From Lunularia cruciata (taxonomy: Eukaryota; Streptophyta; Marchantiopsida; Lunulariales; Lunulariaceae), in the NCBI GenBank assembly GCA_948567375.1, contig OX419757.1, positions 54,684,001 to 54,748,000 on the forward strand: a stretch of 64,000 bases of DNA. The letters are read 5' to 3'. The stretch's first letter is position 1; each line of letters opens with the position of its first letter. Of the stretch, positions 28,336 to 36,436 are shown one piece after another. The notes below the pieces were generated by a model. That model saw only the letters and a program-made list of their open reading frames with translations, was not told the DNA's origin and searched no databases. Position numbers and translations under genes: made by a program.

Positions 28336-28503
28336 TCATGTGTACAAGATGTACAAAATCACCTCAAAGACATCATAATGAACTACAGGGTATACAAATG
28401 GATCTTGGTTCTCTAACATAAGTTCAGCCCTCTCCTCTCCTAATGTTCTCTCCAAGTGAGCTCTCATAGCCTCCTTTTGCCTAATGTAGAATTGGACGCG
28501 GAA
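28336..28503 (-). CDS. RE-A short leader ORF (copy A1)
   Basis: A 55-codon frame starting MFRVQFYIRQKEAMRAHLE about 20 bp past the primer site and ending VFEVILYILYT. The corresponding frame is open in A0 with a few replacements, some not conservative. A frame open upstream into the LTR makes the exact start uncertain. Unknown function; it may be a regulatory upstream ORF. Confidence 0.35.
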   Translation of the reverse strand, partial: FRVQFYIRQKEAMRAHLERTLGEERAELMLENQDPFVYPVVHYDVFEVILYILYT

Positions 28504-28525
28504 CATTATCTTGCCTTCTAGAGAG

Positions 28526-28543
28526 GTCCCGGCAACGGAACCA
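28526..28543 (-). other. RE-A primer-binding site (copy A1)
   Basis: TGGTTCCGTTGCCGGGAC begins 4 bases after the LTR end on the minus strand. It matches the plant tRNA-Asp type site (TGGCGCCGTTGCCGGGGA) except at a few bases. The TTTT spacer before TGG is also typical of Athila/Tat elements. Confidence 0.7.
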
Positions 28544-28547
28544 AAAA

Positions 28548-29227
28548 TGTGAGCCGGCCTGTCTCTCACTCAGGATGAACCTCTGATGGCTATTATGGTA
28601 GCGCACCATGGACTAAGAAGGCAAGGAACCCCAACTCCATCATACTCCTCCAAGGCTAACACTCCAAGACTCAAGACATTGCTCACTAGAGAACTCAATG
28701 AGAGAGAGATAGTTGCAAATGAAAGGATGATGAGTACCTCCTCACTCCTTGTTTATATACTTGTGAAATAGTTACGTACCAAAGTTACTAATTACCGTAG
28801 TAACTCAAGTTACTAGACTAAAAGTCAAGTAAAGTCAAAAAGTAGAAAGGAATATCCATTCACATGGGCATATTCCCCTTATCTTGACCCAACCACTAAA
28901 GCAAGGATTCCTTCACATGGGCTATCCTTGGACTAAAGAAGAATCCAAAACAAAAAGGCTTGCGGGCCCAAGAGTTCTCAACTCTTTCCCTAAAGCCAAA
29001 CACCTAGGAATAATACCAAGTCAACACACTAAAATCCAAAATAGTGGTGCTCATCTTTTCTACTTCCTCTAAAGTAAGGTCCCATCTATCTTAGCTATGA
29101 CTAACTTTAGCTAACCATGACTAATATAGAACCATCCTTTTATCTCTATATAAATAATATCTCTTAAGTACTTGTAATACCAAGCTAAATATCACAATAC
29201 CACACACATGCACAAATGGGTGTTACA
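28548..29227 (-). repeat. RE-A 5' LTR with TATA promoter (copy A1)
   Basis: 680 bp, minus-strand TGTAACACCC to GGCTCACA. It carries the element promoter: TATATAAA at 28752-28759, about 200 bp before the LTR end, so R and U5 together are about 170 bp. Confidence 0.93.
28752..28759 (-). promoter_or_regulatory. TATA box of the RE-A promoter
   Basis: TATATAAA on the minus strand in the 5' LTR, conserved in all four RE-A LTR copies visible here. Transcription is expected to start 25-35 bp downstream and run through ORF0 and gag-pol. Confidence 0.6.
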
Positions 29228-29231
29228 GTCC

Positions 29232-30614
29232 ACTCGGTCCATCACCCCTAGCATGTGCCTGAATCGTCTCGATTGGCACAAGGCTCACAAGTGTCCGAGT
29301 GGTGATGCCTATCAAGTGCATCCTACGCTGCTCTGCCAAACCAAGGCTCACAATCTAGGTCAAACAGTTCAGGTCCATAGCCTGACCTAACACCTGACGC
29401 ATGGATGCCTTTGACACTGCTGGAACAGCGGTAATACCGGTGCGAAAACCCATCGCCCGCTCTCTCTCATCAGCATTGGGCTCCACCAACTGCTGTAACT
29501 GTGAGTCCCAAACAAGTCCAGGTCCTCCCTCTCGAAAAGCATGAGAGCCTGGGAAACTCATGAGTGTGGGAAATGCAGCTCTAGGCTGTCCAACTAGGTT
29601 CACCACTGCCATAGGTGACCTATCAGCCACTACCACTGTCTGAGACTGACGCCCAACATCCAAGATATCATCAACAAGGATGTGGTCAAGTCGTTGAATC
29701 CCATCATAACTACGCTGTAGAACCTCTCTGGGTAAAAGGTTCGTCCACCAAAGACAAAGACGATGAGCCCGTGATCCCACTCTGGCTGCATCTAACAATA
29801 CAGCAGGTCCCATCCATGAATGGACCTGATGTGTACTCGCCACCACTCTAGTGCGAGAATCACCCATCAATGGAACGTTCTCCAAAAGGTAAGCTGGAGA
29901 AACAGACTGATGAACCTGGAGATGTCATAGTATCCGTAACATCTCCCAAAACACACCAGAACGAGGATCCTGAAGACCCAAACCGCGGCCCGCACGTGTA
30001 TGTCCCTGACATGGCCATCCAGAAATCACCAAGTGAACAGGCCCATGTCTCTCTAGGTCATGCGCCCCCAGTAAGGAAATGTCTCCTGGTAAGGCCTTCT
30101 GGTAACCTCTGACTGCTGACATCGGTAATAACTCCGGATACCGATAGGCCAAGTGTGCCACATGATGTAGAGAGACTCGCCTAGCAGTCTCATCTCTCTC
30201 TACATACAAGTACCTCTGTACTCGGATACCCGCCTGTAACACCGCAGCTAGTCCGGTGTTGATCCCACCAAACAACTCCAATAGGCATATCCCCTCTACT
30301 GGATACTGCCAAGCAATGAGTGTGGTATCCAGAGGTGTCAAAGCAATCGCCTCTGGAGGCTCATCCTCACACTCATCCCTTGATGGTACGAAGGCTCCAC
30401 TCCAAGCCTGCTGCACCAACTGATCTGCATGCTGCTGCAATGCCCCCTCTGAACTCCACAATGGAACATCCAAGGTGGATGGAACAATCCCACTCGTACT
30501 CCATAGCCGAGTGATCTCCTCTGGTACTGGAGTATCCTCTGCATGGACGTTCCCCTCCAACAAGTCACCAGGCCAAGTAACTGCACCGCTGAAAGCCAAA
30601 ACTGATGCTGCCAT
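29232..30614 (-). pseudogene. RE-B DNA cytosine methyltransferase domain (copy B2)
   Basis: The domain spans about 30284-29358 (some 310 residues), between protease and RT. In order: motif I LLELFGGINTGLAAVL; motif II RYLYVERDE; motif III GDISLL; motif IV VISGWPCQGHT with the catalytic Cys (PCQ at 30006-30014) and SGVFWEMLRIL; motif VI LENVPL (29874-29882); motif VIII LLDAARVGSRAH; a ~90-residue target-recognition stretch; then RERAMGFRTG and MRQVLGQAMDLN (IX-X). This is the full C5-cytosine methyltransferase set in normal, non-permuted order, closest to DNMT3 and unlike permuted plant DRM. A TGA at 29925-29927 (CAA in B1) and a TAG at 29354 end open stretches. Expected role: methylating CpG or other cytosines, possibly of the element's own DNA. 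The 29232-29354 tail is linker. Confidence 0.93.
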
Positions 30615-31902
30615 GGTCCCGGACTGTAGTGAGCCAAGACTGCCACTACTGAAGCATACTGGTAGGCGACATACCCATCCCTCACCAGACTACCAACCAG
30701 GTCTATAAGAGGCTGTCTCCTCCCAATAGTCAATACTGAAACCCATAGGGTATAACACTGCTCCCCCAACTAGCACATCATATGACTCAGCTATCGTCGC
30801 AATAGCCTGAGCTATCAGTCGGATGACCAGGCTGAACCTGGACAACAAGCTCTCCACGTGTGATGTACTGTGTCGAACCACCACCAAGAGATGTCTGGAT
30901 CTGAAATGGACACCTCTCCACATCGGTCTTCCGTAACTCCAGACCAACAACTGCAGCCTTCCCCAACATAAGGGGCTGCGCACCAGAGTCTAACAAGACT
31001 CTCTGTGGTGTATAGACCTTCCCTAAAGGTCCCACCAAACAAAAGATCCCCCTCTGGTTATCCAATAGGACAACACCAGGTGTAAACCGCGCTCTCTCAA
31101 AGGCCCGTCTAGCTGGCAACTCCTCCAGTCTAGCCGCTGCTGCCTGCCATAAACCACTGGTCGCTGAACGGATCCCATGCTCCTCAACCAAGTCAGCTCC
31201 ACTACCAACCACCTCTGCTCTAGTAGTAGGAACTGCACCATCCCTACTCTCACACAACTTGGCAGCCAACCGGAACACTGGGGCTGGGTCAACTCCCAAT
31301 GTAAACATGTCACTGGCTGAAAATAAAGGATGCCGCATAATCAGCTGAGCCGCCCCCAACATCATGCTAGACTCAGTCTGTGTAGTAGCAGGTGGCTGAC
31401 TAGCAGGTACTCCATCAGGTACTCCATCATCACCTACCACACCTGCACTGGGACGTCTAGGAACCATGGATGTCGTCTGCAATGCCTCAGATAGCGTGAA
31501 AGACTGGGGAAGTCTGACCTGTCTCCCAACCTCTCCTCTCTGTGGGTCCAACTCCACTGATGCTCCTCTAGGCTCTGGAGCACGTACTGCACTCCTAGTC
31601 ATTGCTACAGATGCATCCACCTGTGCTGCTCCGCACATGAAGTCCAAAGCATCTCTATCACCAGCATATGAGGTGGAAGCCTCAGCACCTGAATCTGATC
31701 TCCTATGAGCAATAGCCATACTAGCCAATCTCTGCTCCAATTGCTCAATCCGAGTAGCCATAGCTGTGTCAGAAGTAAGGGCAGGTACTGCACCCCTACT
31801 AGGTGTAGATCCTCTACCACCACCTCTACCTCCATGAATTGGAGCTCCTCTACTACCTGCCATAGCAGCCCTACCACTCCGTAACTCCGGGTGTAGGTCA
31901 AA
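30615..31902 (-). pseudogene. RE-B protease region (copy B2)
   Basis: Open from 31863 to 30787. An Ala/Gly/Arg-rich N-terminus (AAMAGSRGAPIHGG) is followed by a heptad-like stretch (IEQLEQRLASMAIAHRR), a spacer, and the retropepsin core RVLLDSGAQPLMLGK with catalytic DSGA at 30979-30990. This enzyme cleaves the polyprotein in particles. A 14-bp deletion between two AGCT repeats (about 30806-30819; B3 keeps the bases) shifts the frame just after protease, separating it from the methyltransferase. The stretch to 30615 (VLYPMGFSIDYWEE) is intact in B3 and joins protease to methyltransferase, showing they were one frame. Confidence 0.85.
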
Positions 31903-33062
31903 ACACCGGTCACTAGTGTGACCAAATCTGTGGCAATGCTCACACTGCCTCTATGCTGGTTGTGATGCACCAGAGGTATCAGGTCCGCTGCCCTGAGTAC
32001 ACTCTCTCCTATGGTGAGGTCCACCACAAGTCCAACAAGCAACACCACCACTCACTGGCTGCTGCTGACCCGAAAATGAGGGTAAGGGTCTAACTCCACT
32101 AGGCCCTCCACTTGCTCCATAGGATCTGGGTTGTCCACCCTGTCCTCAAAAACCAACTGGGCGTGGTGCACTCTGCTGCACTCTAGAAGAAGTCACAACC
32201 GTGGATGAGGTCTCTCTACCAAATCCAGCTGTCACCACTCTCTCCTCCACCATGTTGAGCTCAATACGCTCAGCCAAACCAAAGACTACTGCCAAAGTGG
32301 GCGAAGTAGCCTGCAACAACGTAGCATCACGAACTCTACGTCGCAACTCCCTGTCCAATATCCCATACCAAAACTGGACTGCCTGGCCCTCAGTAACTCC
32401 CTGAGTGAAACTGATCAGCCACCTCATGCGAGTGTATGCCTCGCATAGGCTCTCTCCAGCCTTCCGCTGGAACCCCTGCAAGCTCCTCAGCTTGTCAGTC
32501 TGCACTCCCTGGTAGTTCTGCCTCAAACATAGGAAGAACTCCACCATGGGGTTAAACCCCGGTACCACACCACCTCCTGCAGCGGTACCTCCACTCGTAG
32601 TAGCACTATCTCCAGCTAGTGCACCTCCACTAGCTCCACCAACACTACTCGAGCTAGAACTCGTAGGTACAGCCGACCTACTCCTGGCCACCAAACCTGA
32701 AGTGATGGAGACATAGTGTGGAGACCAATACTGTCTCCATAACTCAATCTCCTCCAAATGAGCTCTCCTGAACTCATGGTAGTCGTCCATCGGTGGACCC
32801 TCCAAGTGCTGAAACAACCCCTTCCATGCCATGAAGGGTGTGAACAAAGTCGGGTTGCGCATTTGCTGCAGATCACACCAACTATCAAACTCCTGGATGA
32901 AATCATCCAACTCAATAGTACCCACTGTACCAGAGTAACGCCTAGGGCCTTTGGAGGCCCCATAAATCTTGTCCATGTCCCACAACAACGGTGCGGACAC
33001 ACCAAGTGCACTCTCAATTGAATCAGCTCCTATGTCGAACTCCAACTCAGAGCCAATCTCCT
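31903..33062 (-). pseudogene. RE-B Gag with two zinc knuckles (copy B2)
   Basis: Gag core runs from EEIGSELEFDIGADS through MDKIYGASKG, FIQEFDSWCDL and HLEGPPMDDYHEFRRAHLE, a retrotransposon capsid-type domain. A TGA after RPVGF is a likely CGA change in an Arg/Gly-rich linker. Then CWTCGGPHHRREC (31999-32037) and CEHCHRFGHTSDRC (31903-31944) form one imperfect and one perfect CCHC knuckle, with a TAG between them where B3 has CAG. The open frame upstream to 33270 is leader translated by chance: it is repetitive and B1 and B3 do not keep it as protein. Gag packages RNA with the knuckles. Confidence 0.85.
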
Positions 33063-34540
33063 CCCTCACTGGGACCTGAGATACAGGCTGATACCGAGCA
33101 CCACTCCGAGTAAACCCACTGCGTACTGCAGGGCTAACTCCTCTGGAATCTCCAAAGAACTCCGTCGTGACCACGTAACTGCAACAGCAAACCCGAACCA
33201 CCAACTGCAACCGCAAGTCGCAACCGCAAGTACCCCACCAAGTGCCAACACCACCACGTGCCACCACCAACTAAACACCACCCACTAATGTAACTCTACC
33301 GAGATAACTACACTAGGGGAAGGGCAACCTGTAACATGCCATCATAACACGCACTCTCACGGTCTGCAGGTCATCACTTCCTGCCTCACCGGAGAGAAAC
33401 AAAGGTAGTCTGACTGGTCATCACTCCAGCTTCACCACCGAGAGCACACCAGAGCACCAACGCTCAAAAGTCAAGGCACCTCACACAAACATGGTGCACA
33501 AACAGGAAGCAGAGAATGGAGGGGATCCAATCACAAGAAATCTAAACGAAAACCCTCCATCTCATAACACAACACGGGATTGACTCTGCCACCATTTGGC
33601 ATTTGACATAAGAGTAGTTCGTATCTAAGTCCTAAGCTATCAAGATCACCAAGAATGGGATCAAACTGCCTCTCCTAGCCAAAGCTACATGTGTATAGAT
33701 AACAGTGGCACAGTCACTATGACAACAAGTGAGGGTGGACCAGTTGGCTAGGGCACCAGTCTAGGAACAAGAGATCTAGGGGTCAAACCCTGTTGCGCAC
33801 AATCTAGCAAGAAAGGCAGATTTTGCCAACCAATGACCAAGATCTACACTAAACTAGCTAGCCTCACGCCAGCAAGCTGGCTTGCTGGCCCTTCTGGCCC
33901 TTCTAGGCCTTCGTAGCCTCTCATAGCCCACAGCCCTATGCCTCGAAGCCTCGAAACGCCGAAATTCAGCCAAATGAGGCCTTTCTTGTTGCCACTTCGA
34001 ACCTCCTCCAAAATTGGTGAAACTTCTCCAAATCTACGAAACTCCTCCAAACTAGCAAAACTTCTCCAAATCTGGCCAAACAGCGAAACTCCTCCAATTT
34101 TGGCCCAAAATCTGACGTAAATCTGACATAAAATCTGACGTTAACCCTAAAGATGGATGTCCGCCAAATCCCCCGCTAACTTTCCACTCGAGCCAAATTG
34201 ACAAAACGGGTTTTTCCAAATCACAATTTCATGAGAAGAGCTTTCCAACTCCACCTTCAATTTCACTTTCTGAGCCCAACTCGTAGCAAATTGGTCCTGC
34301 CTTCACCTCCTGAGCTCAAAATCACAACACTGCTCGAAAATTGCTCCTTCTTTGCTCGAAATTTGGCCAGCGCTTCCGCACACCGTTCGCCTAACTGCCA
34401 AATTTGCATCAACTACACGAGCTTCTGCACACTAGGGAAACATAGAACCTGAATCGAGCTACCACGATCCACCGAGCTTGGAGATACCACCAACACTCAA
34501 CGTTCCTGCACCCGATTTCCCCCTGACTTCACTTCTCTGA
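33063..34540 (-). other. RE-B leader (copy B2)
   Basis: Long noncoding leader between the 5' terminal repeat and gag. At about 33090 the minus strand has TCGGTATCAGCC, a near match to the Met-initiator primer site (TGGTATCAG in B1 and B3). The part at 33320-33560 resembles RE-E. If that TGG is the true primer site, the LTR would extend from 34990 to about 33100 (1.9 kb). Confidence 0.55.
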
Positions 34541-34990
34541 TGTAATCAGATTGCTTAACACTTTCAGCTCAACTCAACTCAGATCAGTACTTGATCTGTC
34601 ACTCTAGAAACTGCCAACAACTGGGCACTGATTACAGTCAAGCCACACCCACTCAAGCATAGAGAATCCAGGTGACGCTCGCCGGCCTCTGTCCACCATA
34701 GCCAGGAACTCGAAGGCTCAACATCAGAGAAGTGAGCTCTCTGGAGCTCACTTCGAGCTATACCCCCTGGACTCGAGCTAGCCCTGAAACCCTAACGGTC
34801 CCGCTGACGGCACACTTGACGGTGCAAACGGTGCAAAGTGACGGTGGGCCCCACCGTGAAGTCAGTACCCCGAACACGAAATCTAACCGTCGGAAAGTAG
34901 TCCCTGAGAAACAGCTAGAATAACTCTAACTACCATCACTGGAACTCCAGTGTCCAAGCATCTAGATGCGGAACTACAAATGGCGTGACA
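34541..34990 (-). repeat. RE-B 5' terminal repeat Y (copy B2)
   Basis: 450 bp, minus-strand TGTCACGCCATTTGTAG to CTGATTACA, directly after the TTTCT duplication. It is the same sequence as 17389-17838 and 53175-53624. Two independent insertions (B2, B3) start at its first base, so it is the true 5' end of the family. Confidence 0.85.
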
Positions 34991-35582
34991 TTTCTCATTG
35001 CAAATTCGGAGTTCTTCTTCCCTCCTCCCATCTCTTCTGCTTTCTTTTGGTCTCTCGATTTCTCTCTCTCGACTTCTCCCTTACGCACTAACACGAGTCC
35101 AACTCTATTTCCCTTTCCCCGATCACCTGCAAGACGACTCCTTAACGGCGAAGGAAAATTGCTCGACATTTTGTCGTTGCAGGTTCGATTTTTATAGAGT
35201 TGCACTTCTTCATCTTCCGTCGCTTTGAGTTTCTACCAAGAAATCACACCTCCGGCATGCACCTGTCACTGTCACTCAACCTTTGCGCGTATGAGCCGCC
35301 AATTTTGAAATGGCCCCTTCTTGAATTTCTCGCCCCGATGAAAGGTTGTTAGACTGTCTTTGCCTCGGGTTGAGCTCCCCCCAAGCCGAAGACAATTTAC
35401 TTCGTATTGTATGCTGACACGGCATTTTAGAGTACTTCGCCTTATGACCCAAAGTCACTTTACTTCGGGTTTCACCCCGAAGACAATTTCCTTTGTCTTC
35501 TTCGGCCATATAGGCGCAATCCGACTTCTCTATACACTTCTTCTCCTTTATTTTGGAAAAAACAAAAAATGTGGGCACCACA
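34991..35582 (-). pseudogene. RE-D LTR ORF N-terminus and LTR 5' end (C1, right part)
   Basis: After the TTTCT duplication the LTR ORF continues upstream to its ATG at 35167-35169 (MSSNFPSPLRSRLAGDRG, then MGGGKKNSEF). 35170-35582 is the ~410-bp noncoding 5' end of the LTR, containing T-rich and CTTCGG-rich stretches and ending, on the minus strand, with TGTGGTGCCCACATTTTTTG. The first base of that end abuts the CCTTT duplication. Confidence 0.8.
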
Positions 35583-35744
35583 CCTTTCATAGTGGAGAAG
35601 GTGTGGGGCAATTACACCTATGATCTCAAGGAGTTGGGAGGAAGACACTTTGATAGATTTAACCATGATAAGTTGAAGATGTACCATAGAAGGTAGAGAG
35701 ACCTTCACTTTGAGGACAAAGTGAAAACTTAGTCCGGGGGTAAA
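35583..35744 (+). pseudogene. RE-A integrase C-terminus (copy A2, right part)
   Basis: CCTTTCATAGTGGAG resumes the integrase exactly where 14091 left off, encoding VEKVWGNYTYDLKELGGRHF to the stop after YHRR, then the polypurine tract CCGGGGGTAAA before the LTR. Confidence 0.92.
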
Positions 35745-36436
35745 TGTAACACCTATTTGTGCATGTGTGTGGTATTGTGGTATTTAGCTTGGTATTACAA
35801 GTATTTAAGAGATATTATTTATATAGAGATAAAGGATGGTTCTATATTAGTCATGGTTAGCTAAAGTTAGTCATGGCTAAGATAGATGGGACCTTACTTT
35901 AGAGGAAGTAGAAAAGATGAGCACCACTATTTTGGATTTTAGTGTGTTGACTTGGCATTATTCCTAGGTGTTTGGCTTTGAGGAAAGAGTTGAGAACTCT
36001 TGGGCTCGCAAGCCTTTTTGTTTTGGATTCTTCTTTAGTCCAAGGATAGCCCAAGTGAAGGAATCCTTGACTTAGTGGTTGGGTCAAGATAAGACCACAT
36101 GCTTAGGGGAATATGCCCATGTGAATGGATATTCCTTTCTACTTTTTGACTTTACTTGACTTTTAGTCTAGTAAATTGAGTTACTATGGTAATTAGTAAC
36201 TTTGGTACGTAACTATTTCACAAGTATATAAACAAGGGGTGAGGAGGTACTCATCATCCTTTCATTTGCAACTATCTCTCTCTCATTGAGTCCTCTAGTG
36301 AGCAATGTCTTGAGTCTTGGAGTGTTAGCCTTGGAGGAGTATGATGGAGTTGGGGTTCCTTGCCTTCTTAGTCCATGGTGGGCTACCATAATAGCCATCA
36401 GAGGTTCATCCTGAGTGAGAGACAGGCCGGCTCACA
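35745..36436 (+). repeat. RE-A 3' LTR (copy A2)
   Basis: Plus-strand TGTAACACC to CCGGCTCACA, 692 bp, with TATATAAA at 36225-36232. It differs from the A1 LTRs at many sites, in line with A2 being the oldest layer of the nest. No matching 5' LTR is in the window, so no duplication can be tested. Confidence 0.92.

Larger units (their letters stand above)
21425..29227 (-). mobile_element. RE-A copy A1, complete Ty3/gypsy retrotransposon
   Basis: A 7.8-kb element with two 680-bp LTRs, TG...CA ends, a primer site, polypurine tract, leader ORFs and an open gag-pol. GTCC is duplicated at 21421-21424 and 29228-29231; the unbroken target in B1 (8600-8625) shows the empty site. The LTRs differ at one position that I noticed (a C/T at about 21869 against 28992), so insertion is recent. 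The RT active site FIDDFCVY, the Asp-like primer site and the lack of a chromodomain suggest the Athila/Tat side of the gypsy group. Confidence 0.96.
17285..34990 (-). mobile_element. RE-B copy B2, gypsy element with DNA methyltransferase and PHD finger
   Basis: B2 is flanked by TTTCT (17280-17284 and 34991-34995), and the host RE-D LTR ORF is continuous across the empty site as seen in 45610-45660. It is the best preserved RE-B copy. Minus-strand order: 5' terminal repeat Y (34541-34990), leader, gag, two zinc knuckles, protease, methyltransferase, linker, RT, RNase H, integrase, PHD finger, polypurine tract, then an X-Y-X terminal block (17285-17945). A1 (21425-29227) is inserted in the linker before RT. 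Without A1 it is about 9.9 kb. Several stops and a 14-bp deletion disable it. Confidence 0.92.
14092..35582 (-). mobile_element. RE-D solo LTR C1 (split by B2)
   Basis: Plus-strand ends are TGTGATAACTCGG at the left and GTGGGCACCACA at the right, with CCTTT duplicated at 14087-14091 and 35583-35587. The host RE-A integrase reads continuously across the empty site, as A1 and A3 confirm. After removing B2 (17285-34990 plus the TTTCT duplication) the unit is about 3.78 kb, the same size as 42451-46222 and 54550-58253. It contains the LTR ORF on the minus strand followed by the TATA, R and U5 part. There is no gag-pol, so it is a solo LTR left by recombination. Confidence 0.9.

Noticed and set aside
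33063-33270. N-terminal extension of the B2 gag frame (MVVARGGVGTWWGTC...)
   Set aside because: It translates a GT-rich leader stretch that is not conserved as protein in B1 or B3 and lies before the putative primer site.
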